Part shown: one piece after another, positions 19,601 through 27,872 of the stretch
Numbering within the stretch: position 1 is the stretch's first letter
How the letters are laid out: each line of letters begins with the position of its first letter
Source: Lewinella sp. 4G2
GTDB lineage: Bacteria; Bacteroidota; Bacteroidia; Chitinophagales; Saprospiraceae
Direction of reading: 5' to 3'
Assembly: GCF_001625015.1 (NCBI RefSeq)
Contig: NZ_LVWJ02000014.1
Span: 992,001 to 1,056,000, forward strand
Length of the DNA stretch: 64,000 bases
The notes under the pieces: model-generated
What the model was told of the DNA's origin: nothing
Database searches by the model: none
The model's input: only the letters and a program-made list of their open reading frames with translations
Made by a program: the position numbers and the translations under genes

Positions 19601-20150
19601 ACTGTTTCCGGCGGTAGTCTTTCTTCAGGTAGGGCGCGCTGCGGTAGGTCACCGTCGCGTCGGCGAGCTTGATGGCTACCCCGTTTTCGCGCATCGTTTC
19701 CCGGTAGTACCCGTCGTGGTGGCTAAAGCGCTGCGGGAAATTATCCTCCAGCCCGTTCAGCGCCCGCCGCAGGATGGCCCGGGCGCTGGGCAGTTTCTCG
19801 GGCGTCACGGTCACCTCGGCCAGTTCCGTCGCCACCGCCGCAAGTCGGATGGGCGTCTGGCGGTCGCGCAGTTCCGCCACCGTTCGCACTTGGTTATCGT
19901 ACCCGAGGTAGCTAAAGGTCACCGATCCATCGCTATGCTTTGCGGGCACGACCATCCGGTAGCGGCCGTCGGCTTCGGTCACCGTCCCCAGCGCCACCCC
20001 GTCAAGTTTGAGGTAGACGTAGGGTAGTTCGTCGCCGGTCGTAGCGTCGGTCACGGTTCCGGTGAGGATAATTGCTCCGGCGTTCTTTTGGGCGCTGACG
20101 CAGGTGCTGAGTAAAAGGAGGAGGAACAGGGTGTGGAGGCGTAGTGTCAT
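16623..20150 (-). CDS. Fusion: carboxypeptidase-regulatory-like module + S9 prolyl oligopeptidase (oligopeptidase B type)
   Basis: 1,175 aa exported protein. A signal peptide (LFLLLLLSTCVSAQ) is followed by a CarboxypepD_reg-like domain (about 28-110: LTGTVTDATTGDELPYVYLKL, FSYLGYDNQ). A region of about 350 residues resembles the uncharacterised C-terminal part of such Bacteroidota proteins (AIL-RRALNGLEDNFPQRF start). From about residue 500 a complete S9 peptidase follows: N-terminal DDYAWMKDRKDPR, a seven-bladed propeller, then an alpha/beta-hydrolase with nucleophile Ser1023 (GGSAGG), Asp1108 (LNDTR) and His1143 (AGHGG). The frame is continuous with no internal stop or frameshift. Oligopeptidase B normally has about 680-700 residues and no surface module, so the fusion suggests a cell-surface or periplasmic peptidase cleaving short peptides after basic or Pro residues. 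Specificity is inferred only. Confidence 0.88.
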   Translation of the reverse strand: MTLRLHTLFLLLLLSTCVSAQKNAGAIILTGTVTDATTGDELPYVYLKLDGVALGTVTEADGRYRMVVPAKHSDGSVTFSYLGYDNQVRTVAELRDRQTPIRLAAVATELAEVTVTPEKLPSARAILRRALNGLEDNFPQRFSHHDGYYRETMRENGVAIKLADATVTYRSAPYLKKDYRRKQYTNTADWGSTLTGIYGFDPRESLHRSHFAHTTLKEEQAYIESARGSENQTVRHMNGNITGGPLGLFGRDRVKYQESFLGKKRMRDFDYLVDQALYGDHGYVYALRFRTKTTKAELEALPKKGKKAWKQGKRWQKANKHKLLEGTIYVDPDTYAMLGYDCHVPNELKPYFCGYDVMRIKHFDYQLEARYAMADGKYVLDYLRHSDEFIFKDTTDQTTTPYVATSEWTRTGTDLKPAKAFAAEDNFTNVDRNELYDFPLSYDSLYWVAYEEQHPEFRITGSTRTELEVKKPLEQQFGDRLRRDESLPAPVAPKDPQTYTLHGDKITDDYAWMKDRKDPRANPRIMEYLRAENAYAENYFRPLRKMQRDVFKELKSTVREEYASLPVVENGYVYTYSYGEEDDYPIYLRAPESDPKVVDTLMNVNTEAEKHDYFNAGGIQFSPNNRIMSWFENTDGSDRYVVRFKDHQQQTLYADSLVEVGGLEWLDDGTVIYVRQNPKTLRAYQVFRHRLGDAQRNDELVYEESDPLFNVGLGKSRSREFLFLSSSSSDASEYQYLRTGDPNGEFQLFLPRSEDHQYGITHAGDKFYVVSNDKGAVNGAVYVVDTNRIARKDWQPLIPHREDVQVSNVTVFDKYFVVTEWENIQPRIRIIDRATMESEFVTFKKDDFYNVSLGYNPVTTTDTLQIVYSSYRVPTSTMNVSMKTLERRTIRQGRRGYSPGKLVVKREYATAPDGTLIPLTLVYAKWRGGGPKAENKRVYLTSYGAYGSGQQVGYSGFVNCLANRGFTYVIAHVRGGNDLGPKWYHEGRMLKKQNTFNDFIAVADWLVANGYAEPGDITAQGGSAGGLLMGAVVNKRPDLFKAVILDVPFVDVINTMLDETLPLTTGEYLEWGNPKVKKYYKYMKQYSPYENVTAQAYPHLFFFTGLNDTRVGYWEPAKMAAKLRAMKTDDHVLLLKTDFTAGHGGGSGRYAGLQEAAYKLSLIFELYGSDEVVGK

Positions 20151-20713
20151 GGGTGTGCGGGTAGGGAAGTCGTCAACGTTTGAACTAGGGACGGTGGGAT
20201 AACGGGGTTTTGTTGGGATTTGGTGGGTGTTAAGGGTTTTTGGGGTGCGCCTAAGGCATCAGCTTATTGAAGGCTCGGCGGGCGGCCGCCACCCCAGTCA
20301 GTTCCTTTGTCATCCTGATTTGGTTATCGTTTAGGTGATCATACACCGCCAGTTTTCTGGCGTTCAACTGGGGGGACTTCTTTTTTCTGGGGGGTGCTTT
20401 TGTCTAGTATTGGTGGTTAGGTAGCGTGAGAAAGATTTCCAAGTTAACGTAGCTCGCTTTTTTCCATATCTATCATCCTGCGTAACACGAGGTGAATTCA
20501 GCCGGCATAAGTCATCCATTTGGATACTGAGGTCGCTTAATCCATTTTATTGAACCTGCGCCAGCGCCTGATCTCATAAACGGATGCAAACCAGCAGTTA
20601 GGCCGTCGTAAACCATTAGCCCTACTCGAGATATTCGACCCCTAAACTAAAAACGTTGTGTCAATCTATATTAGGACAACTCAAGGTATTCACCGCCGAC
20701 TCCTCACCCCCAC
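20151..20713. other. Intergenic region with a short perfect hairpin, no gene seen
   Basis: About 560 bp between two minus-strand genes. It contains a perfect hairpin CGCCAG-TTTT-CTGGCG (20347-20362), a nearby direct repeat of CTGGGGGG (about 20369 and 20387) separated by a T-rich tract, and a degenerate REP-like motif at 20553-20568 (ACCTGCGCCAGCGCC). I find no frame with coding character. The promoter of the S9 fusion gene should lie just upstream of 20150. Confidence 0.5.
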
Positions 20714-22450
20714 CTACCGATCCGGACTAACCGGCACCACCTCCGTAGTATACCCCGTCACCAAACGCATGTACGGGTGGCCCTTTTCTAACTGGTTGGC
20801 CATCGGCACCAGGTTCACCGAATGAATACCGGGGTACCCACCGTGGCGGAAGTCCGCCGTCAGCCCAAAGGGGACGGAGGGCGTGGCGCGCAACGTCGTC
20901 AAATCAATCTGGTTGGACCAATCCGGTTCCGCCACGAAACTTCCCTGATTGATTCCCAGTACGTAAGGCCCGTAACGGAGGTAGCCCGCCCGCGGTGTGG
21001 CTGGATAGGTCATCATCAGCTCGTCGCTTTTATCGTAAAGGTGTACGCCCGGTTTGCCTTGAATAAGGTAGGCACGTCCGATCTCCGGCTGGCCAATATC
21101 CAAACCGGACCAGTCCGTTCCCCAAGTGGGTTGGCGTACCCGGAGTAACTTATCCGCCGGCCATTCGGAAACGGTTAGCACGTAGGTAGCCCGTTCCATA
21201 TCCGTCTTTACCAGTTCGACTTGAAAAGCGTAGCCCGCACCCGTCAACCGTTGGGGCATGAGGTGTTCCAGCGTGTGCGTCTGGCCTTCTTTACTGAGGG
21301 AAAAATCCTCCTTCAGCGCGATCAGTGCCCGCAGGCCGTGCATGGTGCAGCACCACCACGAGCGGCGGGGGTTACTCGCCCGCAGCACGCCGTCGTCGAA
21401 GTAGTGGTGGCCGAAATCGCCACTGGCGTACTGGTTGTAAAGCAGGGCGTTGTGGATGGCGTCCAACCCGGCGGCGCGGTAGGTGGCTTCGCCCGTCAGC
21501 TGGTAGAGGTGGAGGGCCAACCGGACGAAGTCGGCGGAGGAGCATCCCTCGTCGCGTTCGCCGGCGTTCCCCGCATCACTGGCGTCTTCCTTGCCGCCGA
21601 AGTACTCAAAAACGGCTCCGTAGCGGGTGTGGTCGTCGCTGGCGAGCAGGTCGTTGAAGAGGCCCCGGACGTAGTCCAATTGCCCCCGTTCCCCGGTCAA
21701 TTCGTGCAGCAACAGTACGCCCCGTAGCGTACTCAGGTAGCCGTGGCTGTGCTGTTTGCCCCGGGGTGGGAGGACGTCGTAATTCGCCTCCGCGGCCCGG
21801 CGGTATTTATCGTCGTCACTCACCTTCGCCAGCATGGCCAGCCCCTCGATGTACTGGGTAAAGCAGATGATGCCCTTCGCCCCAAAGCTCTTCAGTTGCT
21901 CCACCACGGCGGGTTGGCGGCAGGCCGCGGCGGTCGAGATGAAGAAGTCACCCAGGCGGCGGGCGGCGGCCAGCGCGCGTTCGTCGCCGTGGGCCTCGTA
22001 GTAGGTCATCAGCCCGACGAGCAGGCGGCCATTTCCCCACAGCAGGGCCATGTGTTCGCCACCGATCTCGCCGTCGGTAAAACTCAGGCTGGCGTCCCCG
22101 AAGCGCCCGTCGGCCTTTTGCTCGGCGATGATTCCGGTGACTAATTCCCGCAGATCCACGGTACCCCGCTGCTGCTCCGGTACGAGCGACATCACCTCCA
22201 GGTACCGCCCCGAAAGGTCACCACTGAAGTTATAAAACCGCCGCGGGTCCTCGGGCTTCAGCCGGACGTCAGCCAGCAGAAAGTCACGCGAAAAGGCGGG
22301 TTGGCGGTCCAGGTCCGTCAGCCGGTCCACACTGAGTTGGATGCGGTGGTCGAGTAGCAGTTCCCCAGCCGTTGTTGGGGCGGGCTGGGCGGTCACCATA
22401 CCACCTAAAAAGACAAGGAGCAATATCAAATACGGTGCTTTCATCTGCAT
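20714..22450 (-). CDS. GH127-like (DUF1680) glycoside hydrolase
   Basis: Secreted 578-aa enzyme with signal peptide (PYLILLLVFLGGMVTAQ). It matches the GH127/DUF1680 alpha/alpha-barrel family, whose characterised members are beta-L-arabinofuranosidases. The zinc-binding catalytic set of that family is recognisable: Glu301-x-Cys303 in DEGCSSAD and Cys367-Cys368 in SWWCCTMHG, the second cysteine being the nucleophile in the characterised enzyme. So it is likely active on an arabinofuranoside or related plant/algal glycan. Start ATG 22450; ATG 22444 also possible. It is preceded by a gap of about 340 nt from the sensor kinase gene. Confidence 0.87.
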   Translation of the reverse strand: MQMKAPYLILLLVFLGGMVTAQPAPTTAGELLLDHRIQLSVDRLTDLDRQPAFSRDFLLADVRLKPEDPRRFYNFSGDLSGRYLEVMSLVPEQQRGTVDLRELVTGIIAEQKADGRFGDASLSFTDGEIGGEHMALLWGNGRLLVGLMTYYEAHGDERALAAARRLGDFFISTAAACRQPAVVEQLKSFGAKGIICFTQYIEGLAMLAKVSDDDKYRRAAEANYDVLPPRGKQHSHGYLSTLRGVLLLHELTGERGQLDYVRGLFNDLLASDDHTRYGAVFEYFGGKEDASDAGNAGERDEGCSSADFVRLALHLYQLTGEATYRAAGLDAIHNALLYNQYASGDFGHHYFDDGVLRASNPRRSWWCCTMHGLRALIALKEDFSLSKEGQTHTLEHLMPQRLTGAGYAFQVELVKTDMERATYVLTVSEWPADKLLRVRQPTWGTDWSGLDIGQPEIGRAYLIQGKPGVHLYDKSDELMMTYPATPRAGYLRYGPYVLGINQGSFVAEPDWSNQIDLTTLRATPSVPFGLTADFRHGGYPGIHSVNLVPMANQLEKGHPYMRLVTGYTTEVVPVSPDR

Positions 22451-22628
22451 AAGATACGGTTATCGATGCTGGGAAGCCAATCAATTACTGTCTCTCAACT
22501 TAATATATGTAGTGCGATCGATTCTCACTTACACCTTACCTGAACCGAATAATTTTAATTAAATATCCAAATAATTATACGCATCAATGTCACATTAGGC
22601 GCCCCGACTGAGTGCGGGACTTAATGCG

Positions 22629-22646
22629 TGGCGCTGCCGCAGGTGC
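22629..22646 (+). repeat. REP-like 17-bp motif
   Basis: GGCGCTGCCGCAGGTGC followed by TATGCAATTGGGAATAAAACGGG. The extended downstream sequence also follows the motif at 39163, defining a longer unit of about 40 bp. Confidence 0.6.
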
Positions 22647-22740
22647 TATGCAATTGGGAATAAAACGGGATAATGCTTAATGAAAAAAATCAACGTTACT
22701 GTTTAATGAAGTCCCTTTAAACGGGAGTGCTCTTTATAAT

Positions 22741-22763
22741 AATTTGGTATTATCAACCAAATT
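22741..22763 (-). terminator. Possible terminator hairpin after the sensor kinase gene
   Basis: Eight-base stem AATTTGGT / ACCAAATT with a 7-nt loop, about 27 nt past the kinase stop, followed on the minus strand by an AT-rich ATTATTATAAAG. It is a weak terminator because the stem is AT-rich and the T-run broken. Confidence 0.35.
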
Positions 22764-22789
22764 AAAAGGGTAACGACTAAGATTAAATA

Positions 22790-25700
22790 TTACCCATTCA
22801 CCAGGGGTAGCCAGAGGCGTACCAACGTCCCCGTAGGGTGGCCATCTTTGTTTTTCAGGTCCTCTACTTCGTAGCGGATGGTCGCTTTACCGAGGGTGTC
22901 CTCCGGTAATGACGCCGCCAGTAGGGCTAGCCGGCGGGTCGTGATGTCGAGGGCTTTCGAACCGTGTTGCTTGCCCACTCGCCCGGCATTCCCGCGGCCG
23001 CGCCCGTCATCCTGAACTTCGGCGACGAGGCGGCCGGATTGGTGATAAAAGCGGAGCGTGACGACCCCGCCGCCCGCGCGGTGGCCGATGCCGTGCCAAA
23101 TGGCGTTTTCGACGAAGGGTTGCAGGATCATGGTGGGCAGGTAGGTGCTGACCTCGTCCACCTCGGTGGCGATATTGATGGCCAGGCGGAGGCCCTCCCC
23201 CAACCGGCGGCGCTCGGCGGCAACGTAGCGGGTAAGGAGCTCCAATTCCTCGTCGAGCCGCGTGAACGCCTGGGTGGAACGGGTGAGGATGTCGCGCATC
23301 AGGTCGGCAAACAGGACCAGGTAGTCGTGGGCGACGAGCGGCTCCCGGTCGAGGATGTAATCGTCGATGGAATTCAATGAATTAAAAATAAAATGAGGGT
23401 TCATCTGCAGCCGCAGGACACTCGTTTCGGTTTCCGCGGCCACTTGTTCCGCCCGTGCCCGGTCGAGTTGGGCTATTTCCACGCGGCGAAGTTGCCGGTA
23501 GCGGTAGTAGAGGAAGGCGCCGATGAGGCCGAGGGCGGTGGCCAGGTAGAGGGTATAGGCCCACCAGGTGGCGTACCAGGGGGGGCGGATGGTGATCTCG
23601 AACTCGTAGGGCTCCCGCGACCACGCCCCGTCGGCATTACTAGCCAGGACGGAGAGGTAATAGGTAGCTGGCTGCAACTGCTCCAGCAGGACCGACGGCC
23701 GGTTGCTGGGTGGACCGTAGGATGGCGGCTCGTCAGTGGTAAAGCTGTACCGAAACTGCGCTTGGGAGCGGTCGCTGTACTCCCCGGTAAAAAGCAGTAA
23801 CTCCACCTTGTTGCTATCGTGGGGCAGGCTCAGGCGATCCGCCGGCGGGGGAACAACGGTACCATTAGCCAGGAACTCCGCCACCAGCGCGCGAGCGGGC
23901 GCGAGGGCAGACTTCACCGTTGGATCGATCGCGGTAATGCCGTCGGCCCCACCGAAGATCAGCTGCCCGTCCGGCAGGGTAGCGCTGGCCCCAAAATTGT
24001 GCTCCCCCCGCTGAATGCCGTCGGACTGAGTATATACGGTAACGCGGCCGGAAGGAAGGGCCACCCGACGCACGTCGCGGGTAGTAGCGCACCAAATGGC
24101 GTCATCCACCAGCTCAAAGGCGCTGATGCCCCGCAACGAATCCGGCCGCAATTGGGTGATGGACCACTCGCCGTCCGAAGCCCCATCAATCCGGAACAAG
24201 CCAGTGAAAGTGGACAGCCAGTAGCAGCGCCGCGCGGGGTCGTACTTGGTTTCGGTGACGAGTCCGACGTCCGGGAAGGTGGCCAGTACGGTATAATCGT
24301 CGCCCGTGGTGCGGATGACGTAGGAGGTGTCCGAATTCGTATTGACCAAGGCGTGGCCGCTACCACTCAGGCTGAGGTTCTGGATGCTCGCCAGGCCACC
24401 GCCCCAAGGGACGGGCGTTGCGTCTGCGTTAGCCAGGCTGTAGGCCCCGCGATCGTAGAGGGGGACGATGAGCCCCTCGTTCCCGTTCTCGTACACTCCA
24501 CTGTACATCAGGTAGGCGTAGCCAGACCGGGGTGGTGGAAGCGGCGGGATGGCGCGGAAATCTCCCCCGGCGGGTTTGTACAGTAGCCCGCCGTAGGTGG
24601 CTACCCAGACGTTTTGGTCGCGGTCCACGGTAATGGACCGCGTACGGCGGAAGGAGATGGCGGACATGGGTAGTTCCAAAACCGTGGTGTCCGTAGGCGT
24701 GAGGTGGTACACGACGCTATCCGAAAGGGCGTAGACATCCCCGTTGCGGGCGACGGCTAAATCCAGGATGTTGGATCCCGCGGTGAAGGGTTGAGGGTCA
24801 CTCACGCTGAACTTCGGCTCCCGCAAATTGAAGAAGCGCAGGCCCTCGTTTTCCGTACTGATCCAGTATGTACCGTCCCGCCCGACGTAGCCGTGGGTGA
24901 GGTCGGTGCGAATGACCTCTGCGCTACCGTCGGAGGTGCTTACCTGACGTAAGGCGACCGCCCCCAGTGAATTGGGATCGATGGCGAAGACGCCCGCATT
25001 TGCCGTGCCGGCCAGGACCTCACCCGAGGGGGTAATGCTGACGCTGTTGAACTGTAAACCCGCCTTGCCACTGAGTTCCGGGACGACCGTCCAGGTTCCT
25101 TCCGGCCAGTTGAAGCGGAAGACGCCCGCCCTGCCGGAGATCCACACATCGTTAGTGGGGCCGACGGCTACGGAAGTGAAGCCAATCGGCTGGGGTGCCG
25201 CGACGGTGCGGGGGGTGCCGACGAGCTGGAAGTCCACAAAGTCGTGCAGTGCGAGTTCGTTCCCGCCTGGCCGGAGGATGACCAGCGAAAAGGTACCCGG
25301 TGGCGCGCCGGGTGGGAAGAGCAGGGGATCGTAGTTGGCGGCCGGCACCGCGGCGACGTGGCGGGCGGAGGACCAGTCGCCAATATCATGGTAGTACAGT
25401 TGGTCTCCGGCGGTGGTGTAGAGCCCCTTACCGTCGGGCGTAACCCGCGCCCAGGGGTAGTGGGTATTGATGGTATCCCCCCGCGCGTCGGTGTGGCGGA
25501 AGGTGGTGAAGTTGTCCGTCGCCCGGTTGTACCGGGTAAGCGAGGTGCTGCTGGCGAACCAGAGATCGCCGTTGGCGTCTTCCTGAATTTGGCTCTGGGC
25601 GCCCACCTCGTTGGGAAGAGCGTGGGGATCGTTGCGGTCCGCGTGGTACACCTTGTTGCGGTACCCATCAAACCGGTTGAGCCCGGCGATGGAGGATACC

Positions 25701-25861
25701 CAGACGAAACCGTAGCTATCGTGGTACACAAACCAGTTGTACTGGTTGGAGGAGAGGTTTTGTTGGGTGGTGAGGGTCTGGGGGTAGAGGGCCTGGGCGG
25801 GTAGGGCCTGGGATAAAATGAAGTGTAGGAACAGTGCTATTACCGCTTGGCTACCCTTCAT
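22790..25861 (-). CDS. LytS-type sensor histidine kinase with beta-propeller and Y_Y_Y sensor
   Basis: Membrane sensor kinase of 1,023 aa. ATG 25861 gives the signal peptide (VIALFLHFILSQALPAQ); longer starts upstream would run into the preceding gene. The periplasmic part holds repeated two-component-regulator-propeller blades (YDSYGFVWVSSIAGLNRFDG, EDANGDLWFASSTSLTRYN) and a Y_Y_Y beta-sandwich (YRYSFTTDEPPSY), then one TM (WWAYTLYLATALGLIGAFLYY). The cytoplasmic part is a His_kinase domain with H-box LQMNPHFIFNSLNSI and an ATPase domain (ILQPFVENAIWHGI, DDGRG). There is no fused regulator; the orphan LytTR regulator at 31870 is a plausible partner. Its start overlaps the DyP stop by 11 nt, implying translational coupling. 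Confidence 0.92.
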   Translation of the reverse strand: MKGSQAVIALFLHFILSQALPAQALYPQTLTTQQNLSSNQYNWFVYHDSYGFVWVSSIAGLNRFDGYRNKVYHADRNDPHALPNEVGAQSQIQEDANGDLWFASSTSLTRYNRATDNFTTFRHTDARGDTINTHYPWARVTPDGKGLYTTAGDQLYYHDIGDWSSARHVAAVPAANYDPLLFPPGAPPGTFSLVILRPGGNELALHDFVDFQLVGTPRTVAAPQPIGFTSVAVGPTNDVWISGRAGVFRFNWPEGTWTVVPELSGKAGLQFNSVSITPSGEVLAGTANAGVFAIDPNSLGAVALRQVSTSDGSAEVIRTDLTHGYVGRDGTYWISTENEGLRFFNLREPKFSVSDPQPFTAGSNILDLAVARNGDVYALSDSVVYHLTPTDTTVLELPMSAISFRRTRSITVDRDQNVWVATYGGLLYKPAGGDFRAIPPLPPPRSGYAYLMYSGVYENGNEGLIVPLYDRGAYSLANADATPVPWGGGLASIQNLSLSGSGHALVNTNSDTSYVIRTTGDDYTVLATFPDVGLVTETKYDPARRCYWLSTFTGLFRIDGASDGEWSITQLRPDSLRGISAFELVDDAIWCATTRDVRRVALPSGRVTVYTQSDGIQRGEHNFGASATLPDGQLIFGGADGITAIDPTVKSALAPARALVAEFLANGTVVPPPADRLSLPHDSNKVELLLFTGEYSDRSQAQFRYSFTTDEPPSYGPPSNRPSVLLEQLQPATYYLSVLASNADGAWSREPYEFEITIRPPWYATWWAYTLYLATALGLIGAFLYYRYRQLRRVEIAQLDRARAEQVAAETETSVLRLQMNPHFIFNSLNSIDDYILDREPLVAHDYLVLFADLMRDILTRSTQAFTRLDEELELLTRYVAAERRRLGEGLRLAINIATEVDEVSTYLPTMILQPFVENAIWHGIGHRAGGGVVTLRFYHQSGRLVAEVQDDGRGRGNAGRVGKQHGSKALDITTRRLALLAASLPEDTLGKATIRYEVEDLKNKDGHPTGTLVRLWLPLVNG

Positions 25862-27278
25862 CTTTTTGCGCCTTAAGGTTTTTGATGTACGCACATAAGG
25901 CAAATTTTGAAGGTACGTAGAAGAACTCACCGTTTTTGTAGGTGACTAGTTGGTCAGTTTTAGAAATATTAACTGTAACATCATGCCCTTCATCTTTCTT
26001 TTCACTCAGATAACGATTTGGAATTTTGAAATTAAAGCTCGGTGAATCGTCACCGTAGGTAATCGGATCAAAAGACCCAGGTTCTTTCATACGAAGCATG
26101 ATTGAACGTAAATTAACATCAATACTGTTTTGAAAACTGACGAAGTGAATTCCCTGTACTTCTGGTGGATTCTTATTATCTAGATTAAGTTTTCCATAGT
26201 AGTTACTTCGCCGAACTATGGGCGCGTTCCTGGTCGTCCGAGGGTCACTGCCTTCGGGTCGAGGATTAGCTTTGCGAATGTGTGCCTGAAACGGACAGAT
26301 GGAAGCGGCGCTATCGTAAGTATAACCAAAGGGCATTTTGGCCAATTCTGAAGCGTGACAATCGTTATCAGCTGCGATAATGGGGACACCTTCTGGGAAG
26401 CGCCCCATGATTAATGCTTTAGCCAAACTTTTGGCTCTTTTTGTCTCCTTTGTTTTGTCTTCAGCATCGTTATCAATGATTTCGACCACAATTTGATTGA
26501 TCAACTTTTTAAACTTGTCGGGATTCAGTTGAATGTTTTGGTAATACATGAAAGTCCCCGCCGGGAATGTCCTCGTACGCCCTTTTGACTTCGGAGTGGT
26601 TTTCCTAGTTTCCTCAACGAGTGTTACGGCTGCGTTTTCCTCAATGCCTCGATCTTCCGTTAGTCCATCTCGGTATCCGAATGGTTTAGGAAGTGGATTA
26701 GATTTTTTGTGGTTAGGGCTAAAGCCCACTGAGTTTGTTGCTGCTTGGGAGTCGTCAAAAAAATTATTGTGGCCATTCAGTAGACGATTCACTTTATCAC
26801 AATTTCTCCATTTATCAGTAGCTACACTCAGAACGAAATGAAATTTAGGATTCCCGCCTCTAATAGTATAAGGTAAATAGTTTTCGGACTTAGTTAAGCC
26901 CCGACGAAACATTCGGTCATTCGGCGTAAGGTCATCACCTAGGTTGAAGTCCCTGTAGAAATGTCCGCTGAATGCTATTGATACGATAGTATCAGTCATA
27001 CAGGTTGGGGTGCCAAGGCCGCCTTTCAGCTGCCGTCGATAGTCTCGCGTTAACAATAATTGGTGATTAAAACCGGATATGTAATCAGTTGCTAACTTGT
27101 GTAGAAAATTTTTAACCAGGTCAGTATCTATGTCATCCTTAAATTTCCGAAAATAATATCTCGTATAGTTTCGCCCGTGCGGCTTGAGTATATTGCACTG
27201 CAAATGTTCCGGGTTCACGGCAGAGGCGAACGCAGTGAAGGGTGTAACTATGATTTCTTTAAATTTTTTTAAAGGCAT
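25851..27278 (-). CDS. DyP-type heme peroxidase
   Basis: Cytoplasmic 475-aa dye-decolourising-type peroxidase; no signal or Tat peptide. Family landmarks: distal Asp204 in GYRDG (family GxxDG), MGRFPEGVPI, the proximal heme-ligand His333 in CPFQAHIRKANPR, IVRRSNYYG and GIHFVSFQNSIDVNL. It would reduce H2O2 using an organic electron donor. It overlaps the small upstream gene by 10 nt and the downstream sensor kinase by 11 nt, so all three are likely translated from one mRNA. Base composition is clearly more AT-rich than its neighbours, with AT-rich codon choice, suggesting recent transfer together with the upstream gene. No encapsulin gene is nearby. Confidence 0.87.
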   Translation of the reverse strand: MPLKKFKEIIVTPFTAFASAVNPEHLQCNILKPHGRNYTRYYFRKFKDDIDTDLVKNFLHKLATDYISGFNHQLLLTRDYRRQLKGGLGTPTCMTDTIVSIAFSGHFYRDFNLGDDLTPNDRMFRRGLTKSENYLPYTIRGGNPKFHFVLSVATDKWRNCDKVNRLLNGHNNFFDDSQAATNSVGFSPNHKKSNPLPKPFGYRDGLTEDRGIEENAAVTLVEETRKTTPKSKGRTRTFPAGTFMYYQNIQLNPDKFKKLINQIVVEIIDNDAEDKTKETKRAKSLAKALIMGRFPEGVPIIAADNDCHASELAKMPFGYTYDSAASICPFQAHIRKANPRPEGSDPRTTRNAPIVRRSNYYGKLNLDNKNPPEVQGIHFVSFQNSIDVNLRSIMLRMKEPGSFDPITYGDDSPSFNFKIPNRYLSEKKDEGHDVTVNISKTDQLVTYKNGEFFYVPSKFALCAYIKNLKAQKDEG

Positions 27279-27643
27279 AATCCTCCATTCTCATTACAGT
27301 TTGTGGATTTTTTAAGCTCACTTTTGAGAAATGGCAGCGTATCAATTATGATGGGCTCGCTTGCTTCTCCTTGATCCTTGTCGTAAAATCCCGGCGGGCA
27401 GTATAATACGAAAAAAGCATTATTGTTGAAGGTTACCGCTAGCCCCCAATAAACAAATTGATTTTCTATGTGTATTTTGACATACCCCCGTTTAGGTTCT
27501 TTCATGCCGTTTTGCCCAGCATAAATGATGTCTGGCAAATGGATATCCGGGTCACCCCGAAAGGCAATTTTACGGTATTTTAGAGTGATATTATCGTAAA
27601 AAGTGAACTCCACATTCTCAATATTTCTAAAAACAACTGCCAT
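27269..27643 (-). CDS. Small hypothetical protein upstream of DyP peroxidase
   Basis: 124 aa from ATG 27643 (a TTG 15 nt earlier is possible). I do not recognise a family. It is a soluble, beta-rich protein with no signal peptide or TM; features are IENVEFTFYDNITLKYR at the start, a central GYVKIHIENQFVYWGLAVTF and a C-terminal CNENGGLCL. Its stop overlaps the DyP start by 10 nt, and a GGAGGA ribosome-binding site for DyP lies inside its last codons. It shares the AT-rich composition of the DyP gene, so the two likely travelled together and may act together. Confidence 0.75.
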   Translation of the reverse strand: MAVVFRNIENVEFTFYDNITLKYRKIAFRGDPDIHLPDIIYAGQNGMKEPKRGYVKIHIENQFVYWGLAVTFNNNAFFVLYCPPGFYDKDQGEASEPIIIDTLPFLKSELKKSTNCNENGGLCL

Positions 27644-27717
27644 GATTTTTAATTTCAACCTAGACGTAATATGATTTGATCCTCCTGACTACTTCAAAAC
27701 GCCTAACAGTGTGTGAA

Positions 27718-27763
27718 AATAATCGCTACCGTCGACGGGAAATAGGAGTAACGACGGTAGCGA
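27718..27763 (-). terminator. Rho-independent terminator after the T9SS propeller gene
   Basis: Perfect 12-bp stem TCGCTACCGTCG (27723-27734) / CGACGGTAGCGA (27752-27763), 17-nt loop, followed on the minus strand by TTATTTTCAC. It lies about 110 nt past the stop at 27873 and about 80 nt before the next gene. Confidence 0.6.
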
Positions 27764-27872
27764 CAATGGTGAATAAACATACAAACTTCATCTGCTTTAT
27801 CCAAGTGAAATTTTGCTAAATGAGCAAATTGCGCACGAGAATAGATATTGATAGGTCCAAATTAGGGTTGCC

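Noticed and set aside
25851-27278. Encapsulin-cargo peroxidase
   Set aside because: No encapsulin shell gene nearby and no recognisable cargo-loading tail at the C-terminus.
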